DNA of 64,000 nucleotides from Oxalobacter paeniformigenes (GCF_027158465.1 NZ_JAMKYL010000003.1:124001-188000), one strand, 5' to 3'; shown: positions 9,888 to 18,095, counted from the stretch's first letter. Notes: generated by a model from the letters alone, not told the origin. A program made the numbers and translations.

Positions 9888-9972
9888 GTATGAGCGGTAT
9901 TGGTATGACAGGAAGCGAAAATGTGTCATGTCGTACCTGTTGATGGATAGCTGGGGGCAATTCCTGCAAAAA

Positions 9973-9997
9973 AAATCCCGGGAATATCCCGGGATTT
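9973..9997 (-). terminator. Terminator of the rpsF-rplI operon
   Basis: An 11-bp perfect stem (AAATCCCGGGA and complement) with a 3-base loop is followed on the minus strand by T residues, about 20 bases past the rplI stop. Confidence 0.85.
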
Positions 9998-10018
9998 CTG
10001 ACAAGGAATGCAAACCGG

Positions 10019-10471
10019 TCAGATGTGTTCGCCGAGTACGGAAACCGTGATATCGACAACGACGTCGGAATGCAGTGCGATGGAAACAGGGAAGTCCCCA
10101 ACAGTCTTGAACGGACCCTGTGGCAGGCGAACCTGAGCCTTGTGGATGTCGAAGCCTTGTTTGGTAAGCGCTTCGGCGATGTCGAAGTTGGTGACGGAAC
10201 CGAACAGACGGCCATCGACGCCCGATTTTTGCAGGATCTGGACGGTCAGACCTTCCAGTTTTTCGCCCTGTGCCTGGGCAGCTGCCAGTTTTTCGGCAGC
10301 CGCTTTTTCCAGTTCGGCGCGTTTTGCTTCGAATTCCTCGATGGCGGCTGCAGTTGCACGGCGTGCCATGCGCTGCGGGATCAGGAAGTTGCGTGCATAG
10401 CCGTCCTTGACCTTGACGACATCACCCAGATTGCCGAGATTGCCGACTTTTTCCAACAAAATAACTTGCAT
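10019..10471 (-). CDS. rplI: 50S ribosomal protein L9
   Basis: Binds 23S rRNA at the base of the L1 stalk. The start at 10471 gives the canonical MQVILLEKVGNLG and has GGAG before it; a codon 12 bases upstream is a false start. N-terminal RNA-binding part (VKDGYARNFLIPQ), a long connecting helix rich in Ala/Glu/Lys, and the C-terminal domain are all present in 150 residues. Last gene of the rpsF-priB-rpsR-rplI operon. Confidence 0.98.
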   Translation of the reverse strand: MQVILLEKVGNLGNLGDVVKVKDGYARNFLIPQRMARRATAAAIEEFEAKRAELEKAAAEKLAAAQAQGEKLEGLTVQILQKSGVDGRLFGSVTNFDIAEALTKQGFDIHKAQVRLPQGPFKTVGDFPVSIALHSDVVVDITVSVLGEHI

Positions 10472-10508
10472 TTTTTTCTCCAATATTCTCTAGATTGACC
10501 GGCAAAAA

Positions 10509-10793
10509 TCAGGCGGAATGCAGGGAAGTGTATGGCAGCAGGGCCAGGAAACGGGCGCGCTTGATGGCCGTATCCAGCTGACGCTGATAGTGTGCCTTGG
10601 TGCCCGTCAGGCGTGCCGGCATGATCTTGCAGTTTTCCTGGATGAAATCTTTCAGGGTATCGATATCCTTGTAATCGATCTGTTCTACGTTTGCTACGGT
10701 GAAACGGCAGAATTTCTTGCGTTTGAACAGTGGGTTCTGCTGTTTGCGTTTGTCCTTGTTTTTGTTCTTGTCGAATTTTTTACCAAATGCCAT
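10509..10793 (-). CDS. rpsR: 30S ribosomal protein S18
   Basis: Binds 16S rRNA together with S6 on the small-subunit platform. It has the S18 core (FCRFTVANVEQIDYKDIDTLKDF and ITGTKAHYQRQLDTAIKRAR-like sequence). The N-terminus is longer and more Lys/Asn-rich than in E. coli. AGGAG precedes the ATG. Lies between priB and rplI. Confidence 0.97.
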   Translation of the reverse strand: MAFGKKFDKNKNKDKRKQQNPLFKRKKFCRFTVANVEQIDYKDIDTLKDFIQENCKIMPARLTGTKAHYQRQLDTAIKRARFLALLPYTSLHSA

Positions 10794-10822
10794 TTTCGGC
10801 TCCTGTATATAAAAGGTTTGGC

Positions 10823-11125
10823 CTATTCAATCGATGAAAAGCCGGTGATATGAAACAGAAGATTCCTGCTTTTGAGACTTTTTGCCGCCAGAAAACCCGT
10901 GAAATGGTAAAACGGACCGGTTTCCAGTTTTGCAAACGATTCCGAAATATCGCCGATCACGATGGCAGGTATTTCGAATTCGACGTTCCGGCCGATTTCC
11001 GCTTCCCACTGTTGGGAACGATGCCACAATCGGGTTGCGATGACCGGTATGCCTGCCGGAGTGTATCGTACCGCTTCGCGTTCGATGATTCTGGCAGTCA
11101 GCCGGAGGCGGTTTTCAGCAGTCAG
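10823..11125 (-). CDS. priB: Primosomal replication protein PriB, probable CTG start
   Basis: Single-strand-binding OB-fold protein that stimulates PriA in replication restart. The frame reads through ENRLRLTARIIEREAVRYTP and AGIPVIATRLWHRSQQWEAE, which matches PriB from its first strand. There is no ATG, GTG or TTG at the proper place. A CTG at 11123-11125 has AGGAG six bases upstream and gives 100 residues, the family length. The first in-frame ATG (11029) would remove a third of the OB fold. The position between rpsF and rpsR is the usual one for priB. Identity is strong; the non-canonical start is an inference. Confidence 0.88.
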   Translation of the reverse strand: MTAENRLRLTARIIEREAVRYTPAGIPVIATRLWHRSQQWEAEIGRNVEFEIPAIVIGDISESFAKLETGPFYHFTGFLAAKSLKSRNLLFHITGFSSIE

Positions 11126-11148
11126 GGAATTCTCCTGTCGCGGTTTTG

Positions 11149-11526
11149 TCAGGCTGAAGCGGTCTGTTCTGCCGGGGCAGGGGCTGCCTTGGCGGATTCT
11201 TCCTTCTGTGCCGATTTCATCATCGGGGAAGGACCGGTTTCAGCATGTTTCATTTTGACCGTCAGATGACGCAAAATGGCATCGTTGAACTTGAATGCGG
11301 TTTCCAGTTCATTCAGGGTTTCGCTGTCGCATTCGATGTTCATCAGAACATAGTGGGCCTTGGCGAACTTGTTGATCATGTAGGCCAGCTGACGGCGGCC
11401 CCAGTCTTCAACACGATGGATTTTTCCGCCGCGCGATGTGACATTGTTTTTGTAACGTTCGATCATGGCCGGAACCTGTTCGCTCTGGTCAGGATGAACG
11501 ATAAAGACGATTTCGTAGTGACGCAT
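11149..11526 (-). CDS. rpsF: 30S ribosomal protein S6
   Basis: Partner of S18 on the 30S platform. Full S6 fold (MRHYEIVFIVHPDQSEQVP, DWGRRQLAYMINKFAKAHYVLMNIE split across two strands) with an Ala/Glu/Pro-rich tail of about 25 residues. AAGGAG lies before the ATG. First gene of the ribosomal operon. Confidence 0.98.
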   Translation of the reverse strand: MRHYEIVFIVHPDQSEQVPAMIERYKNNVTSRGGKIHRVEDWGRRQLAYMINKFAKAHYVLMNIECDSETLNELETAFKFNDAILRHLTVKMKHAETGPSPMMKSAQKEESAKAAPAPAEQTASA

Positions 11527-11598
11527 GCATACTCCTTTTGGACGTTAAAATAGCCCGCCCCGGCGTCAAGTCAGGTGCGGGAAGAAGAAAATCCTGCA

Positions 11599-11627
11599 AT
11601 TCTACCGCGTTACGTATTTATTGGCAA
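11599..11627 (-). promoter_or_regulatory. Promoter of the rpsF operon
   Basis: On the minus strand a TTGCCA -35 box and a TAGAAT -10 box are separated by 17 bases, about 70 bases upstream of rpsF. Confidence 0.7.
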
Positions 11628-11709
11628 TATATGCTATACCGGCCCGTTTGGCGTTTCCTGAAAAACGCTGTCGAATCGGTGGAAAAACAGCACTTTCTCT
11701 TTTAAAATA

Positions 11710-11725
11710 CTGGGTAAATGAACAG
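11710..11725 (+). promoter_or_regulatory. Candidate SOS box of lexA
   Basis: CTGGGTAAATGAACAG keeps both CTG/CAG half-sites at the 10-base spacing of the LexA operator, with an imperfect AT-rich centre. It lies directly upstream of a TATAAA -10-like box at 11728 and 57 bases before lexA, so it would give autorepression. Confidence 0.6.
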
Positions 11726-11781
11726 ACTATAAAAATTTCCAGTCAAATATTATCAGTCGTTTCCATTCTTACGAGGGCCTT

Positions 11782-12420
11782 ATGATAAAGCTGACCGCAC
11801 GTCAACAGGAAATTCTGGAACTGATTGTCCAGTCGATCGACAAGACAGGGTTCCCGCCGACACGCGCGGAAATCGCCGCCGAACTGGGATTCAAGTCCGT
11901 CAATGCAGCAGAGGAACATTTGCAGGCGCTGGCAAGAAAAGGCGTCATTGAAATGGTTCCGGGTATTTCACGGGGTATCCGTCTTTTGCATGACGTGGGG
12001 AAGATAACACTTTCCGAACCACAGAAGCAGGAACAGTATGCGGTTCCGCTTGTCGGGCGTGTTGCGGCGGGTTCGCCTATTCTGGCCCAGGAGCATGTCG
12101 AGAAAACCTATTTTCTGGATCCGTCGCTTTTTTCGGAAAAACCGGATTATTTGTTGAAGGTCAGGGGATTGTCCATGCGCGATATCGGTATTCTGGAAGG
12201 TGATCTTGTCGCTGTCAGGAAAACGGAAAAGGCTCGGAACGGGCAGATTGTTGTGGCACGTCTGGGGGATGATGTGACGGTCAAGCGGTTCCGCAAGACC
12301 GGTCAGATGATCGAACTGATTTCCGAAAATCCTGACTTTGCACCGATCCGGGTCAATACCGATGCGGACGGTTTCAGGATTGAAGGACTGGTTGTCGGGC
12401 TGTTGCGTACCTGGCAGTGA
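11782..12420 (+). CDS. lexA: LexA repressor
   Basis: SOS repressor that cleaves itself when stimulated by RecA filaments. N-terminal winged helix (residues 1-65, TRAEIAAELGFKSVNAAEEHL) and C-terminal S24 peptidase. The cleavage bond is Ala96-Gly97 (GRVAAGSP), the nucleophile Ser131 (RGLSMRD) and the general base Lys168 (VTVKRF), all in standard spacing. GAGGG precedes the ATG. Regulated by the candidate SOS box upstream; trmJ converges with only one base between the two stops. Confidence 0.98.
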   Translation: MIKLTARQQEILELIVQSIDKTGFPPTRAEIAAELGFKSVNAAEEHLQALARKGVIEMVPGISRGIRLLHDVGKITLSEPQKQEQYAVPLVGRVAAGSPILAQEHVEKTYFLDPSLFSEKPDYLLKVRGLSMRDIGILEGDLVAVRKTEKARNGQIVVARLGDDVTVKRFRKTGQMIELISENPDFAPIRVNTDADGFRIEGLVVGLLRTWQ

Positions 12421-12421
12421 T

Positions 12422-13201
12422 TCATTCCCTTTGTCCGGTAGTCAGGCGTTTTTCGATTTGTCGTGCGATGCCGCGCAGAATATTCACTTCTTCCGTTTCA
12501 AGACCGCTTCGCGAAAACAGCCTTTTGAGGCGTGGCATCAGTTTTTTTGGATTGTCCGGATTCAGGAATCCGATGGCGGTCAGCGCTTCTTCCAGATGGG
12601 TCAGCATGCCGTGAATCTGTTCGACGGATGCAGGTTGTCCATGGAAACCGACGGGGCTGTTTTCCGTTACGGATGTGTCGTTTCGCAGTAGTGCGATCCG
12701 GCTTTCATAAGCCAGAACCTGAACGGCCTGTGCGAGATTGAGGGATGAGTAAACCGGGTTGGCGGGAATGTGGATGAGCGCCTGACAGGATTCGACGGCA
12801 TCGTTGGGCAAGCCATAGCGCTCGTTTCCGAAGACGAGTGCACAGTTGATCCGCACGTCCGGCAAGACGGTTTCGGCAAATTTTCTCGGCGTCAGGACAG
12901 GGGGCGAGAATTCGCGTAACCGTGCCGATACGGCAGCAGCGAACCGGCAGCCGTCCAGCGCTTTTTCAATGTTGTCGACGATTTCCGCGTTTTCCAGAAT
13001 ATCCTGGGCACCGCTGGCGAAAGCAATGGCTTCCTCATGGGTGAGGACATTGTCGAAGCGGGGACGCACCAGTACAAGACGATGGAATCCCATGGTTTTG
13101 ATGGCGCGTGCCGCCGCGCCGACATTGCCGGGATGGCTGGTTTCGACAAGGACAAAACGCAACGAGTGAAAAATGGATGTGTCGGTTTCTGGCAGGTTCA
13201 T
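12422..13201 (-). CDS. trmJ: tRNA (cytidine/uridine-2'-O)-methyltransferase TrmJ
   Basis: SPOUT methyltransferase that 2'-O-methylates nucleotide 32 of several tRNAs using SAM. The N-terminal signature FVLVETSHPGNVGAAARAIK includes the catalytic Asn/Arg region. The knotted SAM-binding part is ALVFGNERYGLPNDAVESC followed by SLNLAQAVQVLAYE. 259 residues with the usual C-terminal helical extension. Confidence 0.95.
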   Translation of the reverse strand: MNLPETDTSIFHSLRFVLVETSHPGNVGAAARAIKTMGFHRLVLVRPRFDNVLTHEEAIAFASGAQDILENAEIVDNIEKALDGCRFAAAVSARLREFSPPVLTPRKFAETVLPDVRINCALVFGNERYGLPNDAVESCQALIHIPANPVYSSLNLAQAVQVLAYESRIALLRNDTSVTENSPVGFHGQPASVEQIHGMLTHLEEALTAIGFLNPDNPKKLMPRLKRLFSRSGLETEEVNILRGIARQIEKRLTTGQRE

Positions 13202-13347
13202 TTACAATATAAAGTTTATGAAAAAACAAAACGGCATATTCCGGTCATGTCCTGTTTTTTTTGCCGGTTTGTCCGTTTTCGGTGAATCATTATGACACTG
13301 TGCCTTTTTTTCCGATATGGCCGGTGACGTTTTTATACGAATACGCT

Positions 13348-14145
13348 ATGCAACCAATGCTTAATACGGCGGTAAAGGCGGCTCGCCTTGCCGGAACGAT
13401 CATCAACCGCGCTTCATTCGATCTCGAACAGATCGCCGTCGAACAGAAAGAACAGAACGATTTTGTCACGGAAGTGGACAAGGCAGCAGAGGCGAAGATC
13501 ATCGATGTGCTGCTTTCTGCCTATCCGTCACATGCCATTCTGGCTGAAGAATCGGGTGCCTCGAACGGCATGAATGACGAAAGCGAAAATGTCTGGATCA
13601 TCGATCCGATCGATGGAACGACCAATTTCATGCACGGTTTTCCCTGCTATTGCGTATCGATCGCATTGCGCCAGCGGGGTGTGATCACTCAGGGCGTGAT
13701 TTACGACCCGGTTCATAACGATCTGTTCACCGCGTCGAAGGGCGCAGGTGCTTTTCTGAACAACCGCCGTATCCGTGTCAGCAAAACGGATCGTCTTTCC
13801 AGGGCGCTGATCGGAACGGGCTTTGCAGGCCGCAAGAAAAATCCCGAAGCGCTGAAGGAATTTCTGCGTATGTTCGAAACCATGACGATGAATTGCCAGG
13901 CTGTTCGCCGTCCGGGTTCCGCTGCACTGGATCTGGCTTATGTGGCATGCGGTCGCTATGACGGTTATTACGAAAAGGCGCTCAATATCTGGGATATCGC
14001 TGCCGGTTCGCTGCTGGTATCGGAGGCAGGCGGTATCGTGGCCGACTTCGGCGGAGAATCCGGTTTTCTGGAATCGGGAAATATCGTGGCAGGTACGCCC
14101 CGGGTCTTCGCACAGATGTTGCCACTGTTGAAAGCAGCCGAATAA
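13348..14145 (+). CDS. suhB: Inositol monophosphatase family protein SuhB
   Basis: Mg-dependent phosphatase; in E. coli SuhB also joins the rRNA antitermination complex. The start MQPMLNTAVKAARLAG agrees with family N-termini; the open frame upstream (from 13261) is not coding-like. Metal-binding motifs are EESG near residue 70, WIIDPIDGTTNF at 83-94 and WDIAAGSLL in the C-terminal half. 265 residues. Confidence 0.94.
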   Translation: MQPMLNTAVKAARLAGTIINRASFDLEQIAVEQKEQNDFVTEVDKAAEAKIIDVLLSAYPSHAILAEESGASNGMNDESENVWIIDPIDGTTNFMHGFPCYCVSIALRQRGVITQGVIYDPVHNDLFTASKGAGAFLNNRRIRVSKTDRLSRALIGTGFAGRKKNPEALKEFLRMFETMTMNCQAVRRPGSAALDLAYVACGRYDGYYEKALNIWDIAAGSLLVSEAGGIVADFGGESGFLESGNIVAGTPRVFAQMLPLLKAAE

Positions 14146-14173
14146 GGCATGACCGCCAGCTTCGGTATTTGAC

Positions 14174-15340
14174 ATGTATACGGATTCGTCGGGAAAACGG
14201 CTCGATCTGTTTTGTCAGGTTATCGACAATTTCGGTGATGCGGGGGTTTGCTGGCGTCTTGCCAGACAGTTGGCGGGTGAATACGGCTTTCGTGTCAGGC
14301 TGTGGATTGACAAGCCGGAGGTTTTGCAAAAAATCTGTCCTGAAATCCTGCCCGACAGGGTTGAACAGAAAGTTTCCGGTGTTTCCGTCATGTTGTGGCC
14401 TGAGGCCTTTCCGTTTTTTTTGCCGGATGATATACCAGATGTGGTGATCGAAGGTTTCGGCGCGCGTTTGCCGGAATCATATGTCCGACGCATGGCGGAA
14501 AGACTGCATGCGCCGGTCTGGATCAATCTGGAATATCTGAGTGCGGAATCATGGGTCGGCGAGAGCCATCTCATGGCTTCGCCGCAGTCCTGGATACCAT
14601 TGACGAAATATTTTTATTTTCCGGGGTTTGCCGGCAATACCGGTGGCCTGATACGGGAAGCGGGTTTGTTCGACGAGCGTGACGCATGGCAGACCGATTC
14701 GTCGGGTATCGCCCGTTTTTTGCCGACGGAGATGGCTGATGGTGCGAAACGTCCGCTGCTGGTTTCACTTTTCTGTTATCCCGATGCGCCGGTGTTTTCA
14801 TTGTTCGATCTCTTCGGACAGTGTGGCCATGAGATCGTTTGTCTGGTACCGGAAGGGGTTGCGACGGATGTGTTGGTGTCGTTCATGCAGCGGCCGGCGC
14901 AGGCCGGAACACAGTTTCGCAAGGGAACATTGACCGTCAGGATATTGCCGATGGTGCCACAGGCCGATTATGACCGCCTGTTATGGTCTTGCGACCTCAA
15001 TTTCGTCCGTGGCGAGGATTCGTTTGTCCGGGCACAGTGGGCAGCGCGTCCTTTTGTCTGGCATATCTATCCTCAGGAAGATGATGCCCATCGTGTCAAA
15101 CTCGATGCATTTCTCGATTGCTATCTGGCAGGTTTGCCGGCGGCGCATGCCGAAACGGTTCGGCATTTCTGGTATGCATGGAACGGGGTTGGAGAGATGT
15201 GCTGCGACGACGAAAACGGAGAAAAATTTCTGGAAATCTTGCCATCATTGAAACAGTATGGCAGGGACTGGGCGAAAAAATTGGCACTCCACGCAGATTT
15301 GGCCTCCGGTTTGGTACGATTTATCAATACTTTGCGTTAA
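14174..15340 (+). CDS. earP: EF-P arginine rhamnosyltransferase EarP
   Basis: GT-B glycosyltransferase that moves rhamnose from dTDP-rhamnose onto Arg32 of EF-P, needed for rapid translation of polyproline stretches. The N-terminal loop DNFGDAGVCWRLARQL carries Asp18 and Asp22, equivalent to conserved active-site residues. Other family marks are the INLEYLSAESWV region, FPGFAGNTGG, and the donor-binding FVRGEDSFVRAQWA near residue 277 followed by PFVWHIYPQED. 388 residues, intact. The final codons and stop overlap the prophage left attachment core, and its partner efp is now 38.5 kb away. Confidence 0.95.
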   Translation: MYTDSSGKRLDLFCQVIDNFGDAGVCWRLARQLAGEYGFRVRLWIDKPEVLQKICPEILPDRVEQKVSGVSVMLWPEAFPFFLPDDIPDVVIEGFGARLPESYVRRMAERLHAPVWINLEYLSAESWVGESHLMASPQSWIPLTKYFYFPGFAGNTGGLIREAGLFDERDAWQTDSSGIARFLPTEMADGAKRPLLVSLFCYPDAPVFSLFDLFGQCGHEIVCLVPEGVATDVLVSFMQRPAQAGTQFRKGTLTVRILPMVPQADYDRLLWSCDLNFVRGEDSFVRAQWAARPFVWHIYPQEDDAHRVKLDAFLDCYLAGLPAAHAETVRHFWYAWNGVGEMCCDDENGEKFLEILPSLKQYGRDWAKKLALHADLASGLVRFINTLR

Positions 15341-15341
15341 A
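15331..15341. repeat. attL core
   Basis: TTTGCGTTAAA overlaps the last codons and stop of earP. The same 11 bases occur at 53802-53812. Agreement continues in two of the next three bases. The earP stop is preserved by the phage-side sequence. Confidence 0.65.
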
Positions 15342-15382
15342 GTATTTTTTATATTTTCATGAACTGATTTTTTTGTTTAAAA

Positions 15383-16483
15383 TCAATTTATTACAGTTTT
15401 TTTGTTTTTGTTTTTCTCATCCATGTCTAAACGGCGTTTAGACATGACGGGCTGAACGACGTCTTTTTTGTCACGCCTATAGATGGCCGTCGTGCTGCTT
15501 TGTTTGTGTCCCAGCAGCTTCTGTGCATCGCTATGCGTGTCAGAATCGGAGGCCGCTTTGGCGCGCAAATCCCGAAACTGGAACGGCTGGAAATCAAGAT
15601 TGTTTTTCTCAGCGTAAAGGATAGCCAGATTCCTTGCTCTCGCAAATTTGGTCTGTAGCGTGTTGATCCTGATGGGCTGCCCATGTTGATTGCATACCAG
15701 GGTTTTACCGACGATGTTCCGCTGTCTGATGTTATTGATAACCTGTTCGAGTTCTCCTGTCACAGCGATCCGCACAGTCTGGCCTGTCTTATGCTGAACA
15801 ATGGTCAGCACATTGTCTTTGATGTCTGTCCAGCACATGTTGAGTGTGTCAGATGGTCTCTGGCCGGTGAGGTAGGCAATGCGCATCGCGTCCTGCAATG
15901 GTCGATCGGCAAATTGCATGACGAGATCGTAATCCTGATCACGCACATAGATATTTCGTCTGGAGTTACCGGACAGCTGGCGCGTCAGTCCAGTTACAGG
16001 ATTCGGTGTCGTCATGTATCCTCGCAGTCTTGCCCAGTCAAACAGCATGGACAAATATCTGATTTCCATCTTTCCGCTGATTTTTGACGAGCGTTCATGA
16101 TGATAGCGCAATAGATGAGCCGGTTTGATTGCGTTTATATCCATTCTGCCAAAGACAGGGGAGAGCATTTTCCACATCGCAGCATAGTTTTTGAGCGTAA
16201 TGTCCGACAGACCGGATTCTTTCTTGTCTTTCGCCCATTCCCAGTATTTACCATGAACAGCCTCAATGCTGTTCTGTGCTATCGATGGTCTTCCTTCGAT
16301 TTCTGCCCATTTACGTTTTGCTTCATTCAGATTTTTTCCAAGCGGGATGAGTTTCTTTTTACCGTTTTCGTCGCGCTGACACTCGTAGTAATACCAGACT
16401 GAGACAGAGCCATCCTTTTTGATACGGGTACGCTTTGTCATACGCAAGGGCAGATCGAAGTATTTTGTTTTTCGAGCAATCAT
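15383..16483 (-). CDS. int: Phage tyrosine recombinase (integrase)
   Basis: Site-specific recombinase that inserts and excises the prophage. N-terminal Arm/SAM-like region (KRTRIKKDGSVSVWYYYE) and core-binding domain, then the catalytic domain with Arg in YLTGQRPSDTLN (near residue 207), DLRAKAASD in place of the usual HxLR block, and His and Tyr in LGHKQSSTTAIYRR. Length of 366 residues is typical. Its start overlaps the stop of the DUF4224 gene by 4 bases. A 25-base palindrome lies inside its 3' end (SKRRLD codons) and recurs as split arms at the right end. Confidence 0.95.
   Translation of the reverse strand: MIARKTKYFDLPLRMTKRTRIKKDGSVSVWYYYECQRDENGKKKLIPLGKNLNEAKRKWAEIEGRPSIAQNSIEAVHGKYWEWAKDKKESGLSDITLKNYAAMWKMLSPVFGRMDINAIKPAHLLRYHHERSSKISGKMEIRYLSMLFDWARLRGYMTTPNPVTGLTRQLSGNSRRNIYVRDQDYDLVMQFADRPLQDAMRIAYLTGQRPSDTLNMCWTDIKDNVLTIVQHKTGQTVRIAVTGELEQVINNIRQRNIVGKTLVCNQHGQPIRINTLQTKFARARNLAILYAEKNNLDFQPFQFRDLRAKAASDSDTHSDAQKLLGHKQSSTTAIYRRDKKDVVQPVMSKRRLDMDEKNKNKKTVIN
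15422..15446. repeat. Perfect 12-bp inverted repeat, candidate Int/Xis arm site
   Basis: CATGTCTAAACG and its complement flank a single central G. The site lies within the int 3' end, 80 bp inside attL. Each arm occurs again near attR (53707-53718 and 53749-53759). Confidence 0.6.
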
Positions 16484-16698
16484 TTTTTAACTTGCGAAAA
16501 ATCCGGTTCAGTTTCAAGAACAGATGCAGCTTTTCCGCTCAATCGCTGACGGCAATAGATACGACTTACAACAGGGACATTTCGGGCATTAACAAGAAAA
16601 ACAAATCCTCTGTCTCTCAACCATTTGATCTGGTCTGTATTGGTTTTATAACCGGTCAACTGTGCCATTTCTTTTGGATCAAGAAACTCCCCCATCAC
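16480..16698 (-). CDS. DUF4224 protein, likely excisionase
   Basis: Small DNA-binding protein of the DUF4224 family, commonly found directly before int. FLDPKEMAQLTGYKTNTDQIKWL is the family helix-turn-helix-like core, followed by a winged segment (RGFVFLVNARNVPVVSR). 72 residues. Four-base overlap with int indicates translational coupling; a role as recombination directionality factor is inferred from family and place. Confidence 0.75.
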   Translation of the reverse strand: MMGEFLDPKEMAQLTGYKTNTDQIKWLRDRGFVFLVNARNVPVVSRIYCRQRLSGKAASVLETEPDFSQVKK

Positions 16699-16895
16699 GC
16701 CACCTTTTTCACTTCATGGTTGTGGTTCCATTCCAGCAGGCGTTGCAGTGTATTCCAGTTGTCCACGGCGCCTTTTTTGTTCCTGGCGCTGTGAGATGCC
16801 ACGCCACAGTCGCAGACGCATTGCCATGTGGTATGTGCGATATTGGCCGGCATCAGGATCGGAACGCGCCGGCAGCTGAAACATCGGTCGATCAT
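16695..16895 (-). CDS. Lar-like zinc-ribbon protein
   Basis: Resembles the Lar (restriction alleviation) family: CFSCRR, then CVCDCG, then the terminal A-x5-WN pattern. Lar of Rac relieves EcoKI restriction, but many Lar-like proteins are untested. The start at 16895 has GAGGAG seven bases upstream; a TTG start 15 bases earlier would sit on the ribosome-binding site. 66 residues. Overlaps the DUF4224 gene by 4 bases. Confidence 0.6.
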   Translation of the reverse strand: MIDRCFSCRRVPILMPANIAHTTWQCVCDCGVASHSARNKKGAVDNWNTLQRLLEWNHNHEVKKVA

Positions 16896-16908
16896 GTCTG
16901 TTCTCCTC

Positions 16909-16929
16909 AAGCCCGCGTAATGCGGGCTT
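16909..16929. other. Hairpin between ant1 and the Lar-like gene
   Basis: AAGCCCGC and its complement form an 8-bp stem with loop GTAAT. On the minus strand it follows ant1 and ends right at the GAGGAG of the next gene. It lacks a U tract, so it may attenuate rather than stop transcription. The sequence CCCGCGTAATGCGGG recurs in the terminator at 30783. Confidence 0.45.
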
Positions 16930-16946
16930 TATCGTGTGAAATCAAA

Positions 16947-17855
16947 TTAAGCTCTTTCCATCCCAAGCCTTCGGCTCAGAGCAGTCATACACGCATCGAA
17001 TAACTGTCTGATCTTTGCAAGATTCACCCAACCCGGGTCGGAAATGATTCTGGTGACCGTATCGAACGGGTCTGGCATTGGCGTGATCTGTACTTTTCCC
17101 TCATGACTGATATTCAAAACAAACTGGTGACGCCACAATGAACCAGCCAACAGTCCCGCCAGTACATCATCCGGAATTTCCATCGATGGAGTGACGTTAC
17201 CGCCTCTGGCCTTTTCGGCGACGTCTTCAATATATTTGTTGGCGATCGCACGAACACGCATGAATTCGTCAGGATCGAACAGATTGATGTGGGAATGTGC
17301 CTCCTGCTTCGGCAACGCTGGCACGGGTTCAGGCATGGTCTTGATGTATTCGCATGCCTCGTCGAAACGACTTGACGGCAGGTCTTTGTAGCTGGCCAGC
17401 CTGAAATGATTGTTGAAGCGTGACCATGCGTAGGGGCGGTCTTTGCCGGATGGAAAGCGTTCGGCGATCAAGGTAGCTAATTCGCCTTGCTGGGCCTTGG
17501 AAATGGTCAGCGAGTAGGCGCCGGTTTTCCGGATAGCAGGCAGGACTTCTTCCATAACCCACGTCTCGAACTTTTCTGCTTCCGGTTTCTTGGAACGAAT
17601 AATCAGGCGGTACAAGTTGGATTCGTTGATGTATGTAAGTTCCTGATTACCTTTTTCAGTAAGGGTGTCGCGTTTCGCTACACCCTTCGTTTTGCAATGT
17701 TTTGAAACAGCGTCTCTTGAATTGACATATCCGAGAACTGAACAAACGTCAGTAGCACAGAACCAGACTTCACCATCGATGGCGACAGTACGAACGGTAT
17801 TGGATTGAAATTGAAATTCGACAGGCGCGGACGCGCACAGAGATACGTTAGACAT
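16947..17855 (-). CDS. ant: BRO-N family phage antirepressor (copy 1)
   Basis: Antirepressor that would inactivate a phage repressor. The N-terminal BRO-N domain (residues about 10-115) shows VRTVAIDGEVWFCATDVCSVL, INESNLYRLIIRSKKPEAEKF and EEVLPAIRKTGAYS. The C-terminal 185 residues are nearly the same as in the copy at 52425-53324, while the BRO-N parts differ much more. The start at 17855 has GGAG at suitable spacing. That Shine-Dalgarno overlaps one of the boxes of the C4-type leader RNA just upstream, so translation is probably controlled by it. The frame stays open far upstream through the leader. 302 residues. Confidence 0.88.
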   Translation of the reverse strand: MSNVSLCASAPVEFQFQSNTVRTVAIDGEVWFCATDVCSVLGYVNSRDAVSKHCKTKGVAKRDTLTEKGNQELTYINESNLYRLIIRSKKPEAEKFETWVMEEVLPAIRKTGAYSLTISKAQQGELATLIAERFPSGKDRPYAWSRFNNHFRLASYKDLPSSRFDEACEYIKTMPEPVPALPKQEAHSHINLFDPDEFMRVRAIANKYIEDVAEKARGGNVTPSMEIPDDVLAGLLAGSLWRHQFVLNISHEGKVQITPMPDPFDTVTRIISDPGWVNLAKIRQLFDACMTALSRRLGMERA

Positions 17856-18089
17856 GGTATGTCTCCTAGAACAAGTTTTTGGAACTTGCATACCCAGCTG
17901 CCAAGCAGGGTGGGCAAGAGCTTGCAGGTTGGCAGACCGCGTTCTAGGAAACGGCACACCCGAAGGTGTCCCGCAAACTCCGCCCATAACAGGAGACTTG
18001 CGCACAAAAAAACCGCACAAAACAAGGTTCAGGCGGTGTGCGCCTAGAATCAACGAGCTGCCAAGCCCGGCACGCTTTTTCTCACGTGC
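17856..18089 (-). ncRNA. c4: C4-family antisense RNA and ant target leader, copy 1
   Basis: Read on the minus strand from 18089. Hairpin 18070-18089; hairpin 18054-18069 showing loop TTGGCA (18059-18064); box TTCTAGG (18043-18049); a long stem 18000-18006/18037-18043 enclosing a CCGC/GCGG stem and a T run; hairpin 17953-17972 with UUCG loop and an internal G-G mismatch; complementary boxes CCTAGAA (17942-17948) and CTGCCAA (17929-17935); hairpin 17892-17911 again showing TTGGCA; hairpin 17872-17888; second TTCTAGG (17865-17871) overlapping the ant Shine-Dalgarno. The middle boxes can pair upstream or downstream. This is the layout of the P1/P7 C4 RNA, where antisense pairing blocks translation of the icd-ant mRNA. 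Confidence 0.85.
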
Positions 18090-18095
18090 AGGGTC

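Noticed and set aside
15300..15360. tRNA gene as integration target
   Set aside because: No cloverleaf-like sequence at either end; the repeat coincides with the earP stop.
17856..18089. Group I intron or small self-cleaving ribozyme as the identity of the repeated leader
   Set aside because: No hammerhead core, twister pattern or group I core was seen. The twice-repeated boxes with one complement and the antirepressor context fit C4 antisense RNA much better.
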